From: Cellulomonas sp. WB94
GTDB taxonomy: Bacteria; Actinomycetota; Actinomycetes; Actinomycetales; Cellulomonadaceae
Reading direction: 5' to 3'
DNA: 64,000 nucleotides
Assembly (NCBI RefSeq): GCF_003115775.1
Contig: NZ_QEES01000002.1
Span: forward strand, 1,054,001-1,118,000
Shown: piece after piece, positions 49,693 through 57,793 of the stretch
Layout of the letters: every line of letters starts with the position of its first letter
Numbering within the stretch: position 1 is the stretch's first letter
Position numbers and translations under genes: made by a program
The notes under the pieces: model-generated
The model's input: only the letters and a program-made list of their open reading frames with translations
Database searches by the model: none
What the model was told of the DNA's origin: nothing

Positions 49693-50955
49693 GTGCCCCT
49701 TCCGCCCGACGACATCCCGGCGTCCCCCACCGGTCGAGTTCCTCAGTGGGTCCTCGACGAGGCGGCGGCCCGGTCCGCCGAGCCCCCGGGTCTGCGGGTC
49801 GCCTGGTCGGCACCACCGGCGCCACCCGCACCGGCACGTCGGAGCGGCCGGGTCCCGACCTCGGTCACGGTGAGCCTCGTCGTCGTCGCGGCGCTGGCGG
49901 GCGCCTCCTGGTTGACCGCGAACCTCCCCGCTGCGTCCCGCGACCTCGCCTCGGCACTCCAGCCCGTCTCGGCGCCGGCGCCGTCGCCCGCGGTCGTCGC
50001 GCTCGCCGACGAGGCGCACCTGTCCCCCGACGGCCGGGACCTGTTCTACGGCGCGCACCCCGAGATCCTGGACCGCCAGGCGTTCGCAGGTCGATGCGTG
50101 GACGGCCCGGCTCGACCCGCCGTGTCGGCCGGCAGCGCGGTGGGCTGCTTCTTCGAGGGCCCGAGCTCGATCGTCCTGTTCGAGCCCGCCGACCCGCGCC
50201 TGCACGGGTCCGTCGTCGAGACCGCGGCCCACGAGACCCTGCACGCCGCCTGGGCGCAGCTGAGCACGGACGAGCAGCCGCGGCTGGCCGCGCTCCTGGA
50301 GTCCGAGGTCCTCGCCCTCGCCGCCGACGACCCGATCCACGAGCAGATCGACGCGTCGGTCGGCACGCACCCCGAGAGCCGCCCCACGGAGCTGTTCGCG
50401 TACGTCGGCACACAGGTCTGGCGCCCCGGCGGGATCAGCGCGCAGCTCGAGGCGACGTACGCCCGGTTCATCTCGGACCGGGCCGCACTGGTCGCGGTGC
50501 ACACCGGCTGGCAGGGGCTGCTCGACGGGATGGGCACGGAGATCCAGACGGCATGGGATGCCCTTGCCGTGCGGGACGCCGCGAACGCGCAGCGCCGAGC
50601 GCAGCACACGGCGGACGCGGCCTCGGTGGACTACTACCGCGAGGCCTACCGGGCCAAGGCGGCCGAGGTCGCGGCGATGCCGGCGAGCCAGCGACAGCGC
50701 CTCAGGCTGTCGTGGGTGTGGTGGGACGGCACGGAGCTGCCGATGGCACCGGCCGAGCAGACCCTTGCGGACGCCGCTGCCCTGCTGGCGCGCGACGACG
50801 CAGCGCTGCCGGCCCAGGAGGCCGCCATCCAGGCAGACGAGGCCACGGCCTCCCAGGAGCACGCACGGGTCGACGGCCTCATCGCCGACCTGGAGGCCCT
50901 GCAGGCCATGCTCGACCCGGCGACGTCGCCCGCCACCGCGACGTCGGCGACCTGA
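49693..50955 (+). CDS. Membrane-anchored protein with HExxH motif and coiled coil
   Basis: 420 residues, GTG start. One transmembrane helix at about 54-76, then an extracellular part. Residues about 175-185 read ETAAHETLHAAW, a zinc-peptidase-like HExxH, in an otherwise unfamiliar domain; PTELFAYVGTQVW further on could supply a third ligand (Glu). The C-terminal third is helical and Ala/Asp/Glu-rich (coiled coil). Possibly an envelope metallopeptidase. I do not recognise a named family. Confidence 0.75.
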   Translation: MPLPPDDIPASPTGRVPQWVLDEAAARSAEPPGLRVAWSAPPAPPAPARRSGRVPTSVTVSLVVVAALAGASWLTANLPAASRDLASALQPVSAPAPSPAVVALADEAHLSPDGRDLFYGAHPEILDRQAFAGRCVDGPARPAVSAGSAVGCFFEGPSSIVLFEPADPRLHGSVVETAAHETLHAAWAQLSTDEQPRLAALLESEVLALAADDPIHEQIDASVGTHPESRPTELFAYVGTQVWRPGGISAQLEATYARFISDRAALVAVHTGWQGLLDGMGTEIQTAWDALAVRDAANAQRRAQHTADAASVDYYREAYRAKAAEVAAMPASQRQRLRLSWVWWDGTELPMAPAEQTLADAAALLARDDAALPAQEAAIQADEATASQEHARVDGLIADLEALQAMLDPATSPATATSAT

Positions 50956-50956
50956 C

Positions 50957-50976
50957 CCGTGCGCTCCGCCGCACGG
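50957..50976 (+). terminator. Small hairpin after the HExxH gene
   Basis: CCGTGCG / CGCACGG, 7-bp stem and 6-base loop, immediately after the stop. Weak, no U-run. Confidence 0.4.
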
Positions 50977-51030
50977 ACGCCTGGGGTGTCCACCCTCGCG
51001 TGGCACCCGTACGCCCCGCCCCCGTTCACC

Positions 51031-51045
51031 TAGACTCGCCGGGTG
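51031..51045 (+). promoter_or_regulatory. -10 element and leaderless GTG start
   Basis: TAGACT (51031-51036) lies seven bases before the GTG at 51043. A sigma-70-type -10 at this distance puts the transcript start at or next to the GTG, giving a leaderless mRNA, which is frequent in actinobacteria. No ribosome site precedes the gene. Confidence 0.5.
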
Positions 51046-51339
51046 ATCTTCAAGGCGGTGGGCGACGGTCGGCCTTATCCCGACCACGGCCTTGTCACGT
51101 CCAAGCAGTGGGCCGAGGTCCCGCCGCGCCAGGTGCGGCTCGACGAGCTGGTGACGACCAAGGTCACGCTCAACCTGGACACGCTCCTGTCGGACGACTC
51201 GACCTTCTACGGCGACCTGTTTGCGCACGTCGTGCAGTGGCGCGGGGTCATGTACCTCGAGGACGGTCTGCACCGAGCCGTCCGGGCAGCGCTCCAGCAG
51301 CGCCCACTTCTGCACGCCCGCGTCCTGGTGATCTCGTGA
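51043..51339 (+). CDS. Conserved actinobacterial small protein of unknown function
   Basis: 98 residues. Highly patterned sequence (FKAVGDGRPYPDHGL, PPRQVRLDELVTTK, DSTFYGDLFAHVV, YLEDGLHRAVRAALQQR) that I recognise as a conserved actinobacterial family next to LytR_C genes. It resembles ParB-like DGxHR folds (LEDGLHRAVRA). Translationally coupled by GTGA to the next gene. Function not established. Confidence 0.85.
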   Translation: MIFKAVGDGRPYPDHGLVTSKQWAEVPPRQVRLDELVTTKVTLNLDTLLSDDSTFYGDLFAHVVQWRGVMYLEDGLHRAVRAALQQRPLLHARVLVIS

Positions 51340-52025
51340 GCACCGACCCGGACCGCGCCCGCACGCTGCGCCGGCGGCACATGCACGAGCGGCAGGCCGT
51401 CATCTTCGGCGTGCTGCTGGCCGGTCTCGCCGTCGCCGGCCTCGGCGCCGCGGCTGTCTACACCGGAACTCTGGGCATCCCGTTCCTCTCCCGCGGGTTC
51501 AGCTCCCCGCCGCCCGAGGCCGGGGTCACCGCCCCGCCGTGCCCGCCCGAGGGCGCCGCACCGGTGCCGTACGCGCAGGTCACCGTCAACGTCTACAACG
51601 GCGCCAAGGTCCCCGGGCTCGCCGCTCAGACGGCCGCGGCCCTGACCGCGCGCGGCTTCGTGGTCGCCACGACCACCAACTCGACCGAGAGCCTGGCGGG
51701 CACGGCGCGCCTCACGTTCGGCGCCGCGGGCGTCGCGGCGGCATACACGCTCGCCGCACAGCTCGACAAGCCCGTCCTCGTGCTCGACGCCCGCGCCGAC
51801 GCGAGCGTCGACATCACGGTCGGCTCCGGCTACAACGGGCTCGTCGCGGCCGACCTGATCCTGCTCGACCCTGCGGTGCCGTTCGCGGCGCCCGCCGGCT
51901 GCGTGCCGATCTCCCAGATCACGCTCGCCCCGGCGCCGGCGCCGACGACCGACACGGCGACCGAGGAGCCCCCGCAGGACGGCGCCGAGACCCCGGCGCC
52001 GGAAGACACCCCCGCCGCCGGCTGA
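51336..52025 (+). CDS. LytR C-terminal domain protein, membrane anchored
   Basis: 229 residues, GTG start overlapping the previous stop. One transmembrane helix (about 24-48). A LytR_C domain at about 85-175 (VTVNVYNGAKVPGLAAQTAAALTARGF; VGSGYNGLVAADLILL), which accompanies cell-wall glycopolymer ligases. A Pro/Thr/Glu-rich tail ends the chain. No LytR-CpsA-Psr catalytic domain is present, so it may assist such an enzyme elsewhere. Confidence 0.9.
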   Translation: MSTDPDRARTLRRRHMHERQAVIFGVLLAGLAVAGLGAAAVYTGTLGIPFLSRGFSSPPPEAGVTAPPCPPEGAAPVPYAQVTVNVYNGAKVPGLAAQTAAALTARGFVVATTTNSTESLAGTARLTFGAAGVAAAYTLAAQLDKPVLVLDARADASVDITVGSGYNGLVAADLILLDPAVPFAAPAGCVPISQITLAPAPAPTTDTATEEPPQDGAETPAPEDTPAAG

Positions 52026-52064
52026 GCCGCCCGAACCTCACCACCGGCCCGGCACCGACTCACC

Positions 52065-52118
52065 GCCGCGGACACAGTCGCGGACACAGTCGCAGAGCCT
52101 CAGACACAACCGCAGACA
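52065..52118. repeat. Short degenerate tandem repeats (CGGACACAGTCG)
   Basis: Two adjacent copies of a 12-base unit followed by decayed copies (CAGACACAACCG, CAGACACAG) between the LytR_C stop and the terminator. Non-coding, probably slippage-derived. Confidence 0.6.
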
Positions 52119-52160
52119 CAGAGCCGCCGACCGGTCCCGAGGGTCCGGTCGGCGGCTCTG
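52119..52160. terminator. Bidirectional hairpin terminator
   Basis: A perfect 16-bp stem (CAGAGCCGCCGACCGG and complement) with a 10-base loop lies between the convergent LytR_C and NCS2 permease genes. It can serve both. Confidence 0.75.
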
Positions 52161-52186
52161 TGATCGTGGCGGTGAGAGGGCGTCAG

Positions 52187-53551
52187 TCAGACCGCCTTGA
52201 TCTCGTCGCCGCCGGGAACGGACGCGGGGCTCGCGGGCTCCTGGCTCGTCCCACGCCAGCGGGCCAGCGCGCGCATGAGGTGGTAGAGCCCGATCGCCGC
52301 GGCGCTGCCGAGCGCGATGCCCTCGAACCGCAGGTCGCCGGCCGAGAACGAGTAGTTCGCGATGCCGATGATCAGCGCGACGGCCGCGGTCATGAGGTTC
52401 ACGGGGTCGGAGAAGTCGACCTTGTTCTGCACCCAGATACGCGCGCCGAGCAGGCCGATCATGCCGTAGAGCACCGTCGTCGCCCCGCCCAGGACGCCCT
52501 GGGGGATGGTCGCGATCAGCGCGCCGAACTTGGGCGACATGCTCAGGACGAGCGCCGCCCCGGCGGCCACCCAGTAGGCCGCGGTCGAGTAGATCTTCGT
52601 GGCCGCCATGACCCCGATGTTCTCGGCGTAGGTCGTCGTGCCGGAACCGCCGCCGAGACCGGCGAGCGTCGTCGCGACGCCGTCGGCGAAGAGCGCGCGA
52701 CCCACGAGCGGGTCGAGGTCGTGGCCCGTCATGGCGGACACCGACTTCACGTGGCCGACGTTCTCGGCGATGAGGACGAGCACCACGGGGATGAACAGGC
52801 CGAGCACGGTGAAGTCGAACGTCGGCGTGACGAAGGTCGGGAAGCCGATCCAGCTCGCGTCGCGCACGGCGTCGAAGCTGACCTCGCCGCGGATCGAGGC
52901 GACGGCGTAGCCGATCACGACGCCGACGAGGATCGACAGGCGCCCGAGGATCCCGCGGAACAGGACCGCGGTGAGCACGATCGCCATGAGCGTGATGAAC
53001 GCGGTCACGGGAGCCGCTCGGAAGCCGCTGGTGCAGGAGGTCGCGATCGCGCCGTCGACCACGGACTGCTGGCAGGTGCCCCACGCGACGGGCGCGAGGT
53101 TGAACCCGATCAGCGCGACGATGGTGCCTGTCACGACCGGGGGCATGACGACGTCGATCCAGCGTGAGCCGGCGATGTGCACGATCCCGCCGATGACGGC
53201 GAGCAGCAGACCCGTGACGAGGACGCCGCCGAGCGCGACCGACTGCCCGCCGGAGGCCATGGCTGCCGTGATGGGCGCGATGAACGCGAAGCTCGACCCG
53301 AGGTAGCTCGGGAGCTTGTTGCCGGTGATCAGCAGGAACGCGACGGTGCCGATCGCCGAGAAGAACAGCGTCGTGGCCGGGGAGAAGTGCGTCAGGAGCG
53401 GGACGAGGAACGTCGCCCCGAACATCGCGACGACGTGCTGCATCCCGATGCCGATCGTGCGCGGCCAGCTGAGCCGCTCATCAGGGGCGACGACCGCCCC
53501 GGGGCTGATCGTGCGTCCGTCGCCGTGCACACGCCATCCGATGCCGCTCAC
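52187..53551 (-). CDS. NCS2 uracil/xanthine permease
   Basis: 454 residues; GTG at 53551 with AAGGAG nine bases upstream. About 12-14 membrane helices. NCS2 marks: SYLGSSFAFIAP (QxGSSFA-like), GLFIPVVLVLIAENVGHVKSV, LGGGSGTTTYAENIGV, the last two being substrate-site motifs of UraA-type uracil permeases. Proton-linked nucleobase uptake is expected. Monocistronic. Confidence 0.93.
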   Translation of the reverse strand: MSGIGWRVHGDGRTISPGAVVAPDERLSWPRTIGIGMQHVVAMFGATFLVPLLTHFSPATTLFFSAIGTVAFLLITGNKLPSYLGSSFAFIAPITAAMASGGQSVALGGVLVTGLLLAVIGGIVHIAGSRWIDVVMPPVVTGTIVALIGFNLAPVAWGTCQQSVVDGAIATSCTSGFRAAPVTAFITLMAIVLTAVLFRGILGRLSILVGVVIGYAVASIRGEVSFDAVRDASWIGFPTFVTPTFDFTVLGLFIPVVLVLIAENVGHVKSVSAMTGHDLDPLVGRALFADGVATTLAGLGGGSGTTTYAENIGVMAATKIYSTAAYWVAAGAALVLSMSPKFGALIATIPQGVLGGATTVLYGMIGLLGARIWVQNKVDFSDPVNLMTAAVALIIGIANYSFSAGDLRFEGIALGSAAAIGLYHLMRALARWRGTSQEPASPASVPGGDEIKAV

Positions 53552-53739
53552 TCGCGGTTCTCCTTGTCCTGGGTCGGTGCGGGCCGCCCCCGCGGCGCGA
53601 AGCACCGCAGCCCTGTGCGGAAGGGTAGCGGCGGACGCCTCGCCCGGTGGCGGTGTTCCACGCCCAGGACGCGCACAGTGGCGGTACAGGCCGGGGCGCT
53701 ACTCTGGCCCTTCACCCGCGCGCGTTCCCGGAGGATCCT

Positions 53740-55008
53740 CTGAGCCCCGATCGTCTCCTCAAGTCCCGCGGCGCCGTGTGGACCGCGTTCGTCGTCGCGC
53801 ACGCCTGGATCACGTTCATGGGCGTCCAGCTGATGTTCAACAGCTCGTTCCACGACGTCGACCTGTACCGGTACTGGATGTGGCTCGGCGCGCACCTGGG
53901 CCAGTGGCCGGTCCTGAGCAGCGACTGGGTCTACCCCGCGGGCGCGATCGTGCCGATGCTGATCCCCGCCGTCGCGAGCACCACGAACGGTCACACGTAC
54001 GCGCTCGCCTGGTGCGTGATGGTCACGCTGCTCGACGCGCTCGCCGTCGTCGTGCTCCTGCGGCACCGCCGGTCCACGGCCGGCGTCTGGTGGTGGATGG
54101 CGTTCCTCGTGCTGCTGGGCCCGGTGTCCATGGGGCGCCTCGACGCGATCATCGTGCCGGTCATGATCGTCGCGCTCGCGGTCCTGCTCTCGCGGCCGCG
54201 GCTCGCGGCTGCGCTCCTGACGGCCGGGGCATGGATCAAGGTCGCACCGGGCGCGATCATCATCCCCCTGGTGCTCGTCACCCGGCGGCCGTGGCGCGAC
54301 GTCGTCGTCCCGGCGGGTCTCGTGTCGGCGTTCATCGTGCTCGAGGTCGCGGTCGGCGGCGGGACGTCGCACGTCGCGAGCTTCCTGACGGAGCAGGGCA
54401 CGCGCGGGCTGCAGATCGAGTCGGTCGGCGCGACCCCGTGGGTGCTCGCCGGCCTGTTCACCACGTCGGTCACGCGCTACCTGAACCAAGAGCTCGTCAC
54501 GTGGGAGATCACGGGCCCGGGCTCGAACTTCGCGGTCGACGTGCTCGGCCTCGCGCTGCCGCTCGGCATCGCGCTCCTGGCCGCGCTGTTCTGGTGGCTG
54601 CACCGGCGTGCTGGGACCGGGATGCACCTGCAGGCGTTCCTCGTGCGGGCCGCGCTGCTCGTTCTCCTCGTCCTCATCGTGCTCAACAAGGTGGGCTCGC
54701 CGCAGTACCTCGCCTGGCTCGCGTCACCCGTCGCGCTCGCGCTCGCGCTGCGCCTGCCCGGGTGGCGCTCGACCGCCTGGCAGGTGGCGGCCCTCGCGCT
54801 CCTCACGCAGATCGTGTTCCCGCTCGACTACGGCGCGCTGCTCAACGGGCAGGTGCCCGTCTCGCTCGTCCTGGTCGCGCGCAACGTGCTCCTCGTGGTC
54901 CTGCTCGTGGAGACCGTCCGCGACCTGGTGCGCGACAGCCGCAGGTCCGAGGACAGCTACACCCCGCCCGGGTTCGTCGAGGCCGCCGCGAGCCACGCCA
55001 GCAGGTAG
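53740..55008 (+). CDS. GT87-like polyprenol-phosphate mannosyltransferase (possible CTG start)
   Basis: About 422 residues, at least ten membrane helices. FHDVDLYRYWMWLG in the first loop carries the acidic residues (D-x-D-type) used by GT-C enzymes. GRLDAIIVPVMIVAL, GAWIKVAPGAIIIP and NKVGSPQYLAWLASP match the mannosyltransferase family. Start choice: GGAGGATCCT precedes an in-frame CTG at 53740, and no ATG/GTG is well placed; GTG 53647 and GTG 53776 are alternatives. It may make lipomannan-type or glycoprotein mannose. Confidence 0.82.
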   Translation: MSPDRLLKSRGAVWTAFVVAHAWITFMGVQLMFNSSFHDVDLYRYWMWLGAHLGQWPVLSSDWVYPAGAIVPMLIPAVASTTNGHTYALAWCVMVTLLDALAVVVLLRHRRSTAGVWWWMAFLVLLGPVSMGRLDAIIVPVMIVALAVLLSRPRLAAALLTAGAWIKVAPGAIIIPLVLVTRRPWRDVVVPAGLVSAFIVLEVAVGGGTSHVASFLTEQGTRGLQIESVGATPWVLAGLFTTSVTRYLNQELVTWEITGPGSNFAVDVLGLALPLGIALLAALFWWLHRRAGTGMHLQAFLVRAALLVLLVLIVLNKVGSPQYLAWLASPVALALALRLPGWRSTAWQVAALALLTQIVFPLDYGALLNGQVPVSLVLVARNVLLVVLLVETVRDLVRDSRRSEDSYTPPGFVEAAASHASR

Positions 55009-57065
55009 GCGCGCGAGTCGCCGTCGTCGATCGCCGTGTCGGGCAGCTGCTGCGCGGTCGTCCAGGCCCTGTCGGCGTCCTGCGGTCCGGCGAGGGCCAG
55101 GTACATGAGCAGGTAGTCGCCGAACTGCACGCCGTACCCGCCCGGAGCCGCCTCGGCGACGTTGGCCCGGATGCGGTCCGGGTCGCCCGCGAGGTACCCG
55201 GCGGCGGGGTTCATCGGGATGAGCTGGATGCCGAGGATGGCGCTCGGCTCCCCGCTGAACCACGTCGCGTAGTCACGCTTCCCGCCCCACGCGAGCGCGA
55301 AGATCTTGTGCCCGAACCCCTGGTACACGGGCTCGGACAGGTCGGGGTCGGTCCAGTACGCGCGCGCGCTGGCCGCCTCGGTCGACGCGAGCCAGGTCGC
55401 CTCGACGCCCAGCGCGTCCTGGCCCGACGCCTTCGCCCAGAGTCCGAGGCCGTTCCAGGCGTTGACCGCCTCGGACGTGGACTCCTGGTTGTTGCCGTCG
55501 GCGAACGGCGAGGTGCCCGACGCCCACGAGTGGCCCGCGTACACGTCGAACACGCGCAGCTGCGGCAGCTGGTCGCTCGGGCGCGCCGCGGCGACGTCCT
55601 GCGCGAGCAGGTTCATGACCGGGGCGAGCTCGTCCGCGAGCGCGGTGTCGTCGGCCGCGAGGAGACCCGCGGTCGCCAGGAAGTAGCCGTAGTGGAAGTG
55701 GTGGTCGTTGAACTCGTCGGAGCCGAACGACGGCGTGAGGCCGATGACCCCGCGCGCTGCCGCGTCGTACACGAAGCACCGGGCCTGGCGCTGCGTGCAC
55801 CCGTCGGGCTGCGCCCACTCGCGCAGAGCAGCGACGACCTTCTCCTTGAGCGGTGCGACGACGTCGTCCGCCCCGAGCGAGTGGCCGAGCGTGACGAGGG
55901 TCGCGGCGCGGTACAGGGCCTTGCCACCGAAGTAGGTGTCCGACGGGAAGGCCGGGGTCGAGGCCACGTCGGCCGCGAGCTGGGTCCGGACGACGTCGAG
56001 GCGGTCCTGCGGCACGGACGTCAGGTCGAGGCCGCCGGAGGCCGGGACGACGGGCGCCCAGGACGTGAGCATCGAGCCGGTGCACAGCTCGAGCGCTCCG
56101 TAGACGCTCGGGTAGGACGCCGCCCCGCAGTCCGTGCGGTCCGGCTGCTTGCCCGCGCGCTGGTGCGGCATCGTCACGTAGGCGGTCGAACCGCCCGTGG
56201 CCGTGCGGTAGCCGATGGTGGTGCGCGCCACGGTGTCGTCGACGCCGTAGGTCGACTCGGAGCCGACGACGGGGTCCACCGCGGCCGACGCGAGCGCCGA
56301 GCTGACGGACGCGTCCGCGCCGTCGGGCACCGCGTACCAGGAGGCGGACTGCCCGGCGCTCAGCCGGACCCCGCCCGCAGCGATCGCACCGCTCGGGGCG
56401 ACGACCGCGTACTGCGTCCCGGCGACCGTCGCGGTCGCGAGCGCGGACCCGACCGGGGCACCCGACGCCGCCGCCGCGAACGGCACGGCGAGGGTCAGGT
56501 CGGTGTCCGTGACCGAGGTGAAGCTGACGAACGGCGAGCCCTCGGCGATCACGACGCGACCGATCACGCCGCCGCCCGCGTCGAGCAGCTCGATCGTCAC
56601 CGTGACCGCGTCGTAGGCGCTCACGCGCGCCGACGTGGCACCGGCGCCGACCGCGACGGCCGGCAGGTGCGGGCCGACGATGGCCTTCTCGCTGACGACC
56701 GGCTTCGGCAGCCCGAGCGAGAACCCGTCGGCGGTCAGCGAGAACGACAGCGGCAGCGGGAACACCGGCTGCGGCTGGTCGCCGAACACGAGACCGCTGA
56801 ACCACCGGTTCGTGGGCGGCACGAGACCGTCGGCGAGCCGGACCGGCGTGAGCTTGCCCGCGGCGGACTGGTCGACGCCCGCGACGAGCGCGGCCGTGTC
56901 GACGACGGGCAGCACGGCGTCGCTGGGACCCGCGGCGACCCCGCTCGCCACGGCCGGCCCGGCCGTGTCGGGGTCTCCGGAGGTCACCAGGTAGGCGCCC
57001 CCCGCGACCGCACCGGCGGCGACCACGGCGATCACGGCCAGGCCGACCCGCGTGCGAGCCGTCAC
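54957..57065 (-). CDS. GH81 endo-beta-1,3-glucanase, membrane-anchored or secreted
   Basis: 702 residues, GTG at 57065 overlapping the fusion-like gene stop (GTGA). An N-terminal hydrophobic helix (8-30) serves as signal or anchor. GH81 signatures: PPTNRWFSGLVFGDQPQPVFPLP at about 85, SDEFNDHHFHYGYFLATAG near 455 with the catalytic Asp, DVYAGHSWASG, and NQESTSEAVNAWNGL near 530 with the catalytic Glu. It cleaves beta-1,3-glucans such as laminarin or curdlan. Being coupled to a glycan synthase, it could trim or release the polymer. Its 3' end overlaps that of the convergent GT87 gene by 52 bases. Confidence 0.93.
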   Translation of the reverse strand: MTARTRVGLAVIAVVAAGAVAGGAYLVTSGDPDTAGPAVASGVAAGPSDAVLPVVDTAALVAGVDQSAAGKLTPVRLADGLVPPTNRWFSGLVFGDQPQPVFPLPLSFSLTADGFSLGLPKPVVSEKAIVGPHLPAVAVGAGATSARVSAYDAVTVTIELLDAGGGVIGRVVIAEGSPFVSFTSVTDTDLTLAVPFAAAASGAPVGSALATATVAGTQYAVVAPSGAIAAGGVRLSAGQSASWYAVPDGADASVSSALASAAVDPVVGSESTYGVDDTVARTTIGYRTATGGSTAYVTMPHQRAGKQPDRTDCGAASYPSVYGALELCTGSMLTSWAPVVPASGGLDLTSVPQDRLDVVRTQLAADVASTPAFPSDTYFGGKALYRAATLVTLGHSLGADDVVAPLKEKVVAALREWAQPDGCTQRQARCFVYDAAARGVIGLTPSFGSDEFNDHHFHYGYFLATAGLLAADDTALADELAPVMNLLAQDVAAARPSDQLPQLRVFDVYAGHSWASGTSPFADGNNQESTSEAVNAWNGLGLWAKASGQDALGVEATWLASTEAASARAYWTDPDLSEPVYQGFGHKIFALAWGGKRDYATWFSGEPSAILGIQLIPMNPAAGYLAGDPDRIRANVAEAAPGGYGVQFGDYLLMYLALAGPQDADRAWTTAQQLPDTAIDDGDSRAYLLAWLAAASTNPGGV

Positions 57066-57793
57066 AGCCGGATCCCGCTCAGGTAGCGCTTGACCGAGTC
57101 GGCGACAGTCGTCACCACCCCGTCGTTCGTGAGGTGCAGCTCCGCGGTGACCGGGGTCCCGGCCGTCACGAGACCGTTGGCGTCGCCGGCGACGAGCTCG
57201 TCGCTCGCGATGGTGATCGTCGCCTGCGCCTGGTTGGCGACGGTCGTGACGTCGACCCGCTCGACGTGACCCGACAGCTGCTGCTGGTTCGGGAGCACGA
57301 TCGTCACGGCGGCCTGGTCGCCGATGCGCGCGTACTCCTTCGGGCTCAGGACGTAGTCGGCGAGCACGTACAGCGTCTCGGCCTTCTCGACGACGGCCAG
57401 CTGGCCGGACGCCTGGACGAACGAGCCGCGGGTCGCGGTCAGCTGGCGCACCACACCCGGTCCGGTCGCCCGGATGACGAGGTGGCCGTCGGCGTCGACC
57501 TCGGACGCAGCAGAGGACGCCGGGCCGAGACCGATCGCGATGTCGTGCTGCAGCGCCGCGCTGTCGATCACGAAGAGGGGGTCACCGGTCTCCACGGTGT
57601 CGCCGATCTCGATGGGCTGGTCGACGACGAGTCCCGCGTAGGGCGACCCGACGTCGTACGTCTTGGCGGCGATCTGGGCGGACGAGCTGGCCGCGAGGGC
57701 CTCGGACTCGTTGAGGTGATAGGTCGCGAAGGCTGCGCCGACGACGACGATGATCAGGCCGAAGAACAGTCGGATGCGGTTTCCCCAGGTCAT
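57062..57793 (-). CDS. HlyD/biotinyl-lipoyl-like membrane fusion protein
   Basis: 243 residues, ATG at 57793 overlapping the synthase stop. One N-terminal membrane helix (8-28). Two halves of a biotinyl-lipoyl-like domain (KTYDVGSPYAGLVVDQPIEIGDTVETGDPLFVID and LVIRATGPGVVRQLTATRGSFV) flank a minimal linker. A beta-barrel part follows (PKEYARIGDQAAVTIVLP). Such proteins help pass polymers across the envelope and accompany synthases such as Alg44-containing systems. It lies between the GT2 synthase and the glucanase. Confidence 0.9.
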   Translation of the reverse strand: MTWGNRIRLFFGLIIVVVGAAFATYHLNESEALAASSSAQIAAKTYDVGSPYAGLVVDQPIEIGDTVETGDPLFVIDSAALQHDIAIGLGPASSAASEVDADGHLVIRATGPGVVRQLTATRGSFVQASGQLAVVEKAETLYVLADYVLSPKEYARIGDQAAVTIVLPNQQQLSGHVERVDVTTVANQAQATITIASDELVAGDANGLVTAGTPVTAELHLTNDGVVTTVADSVKRYLSGIRL

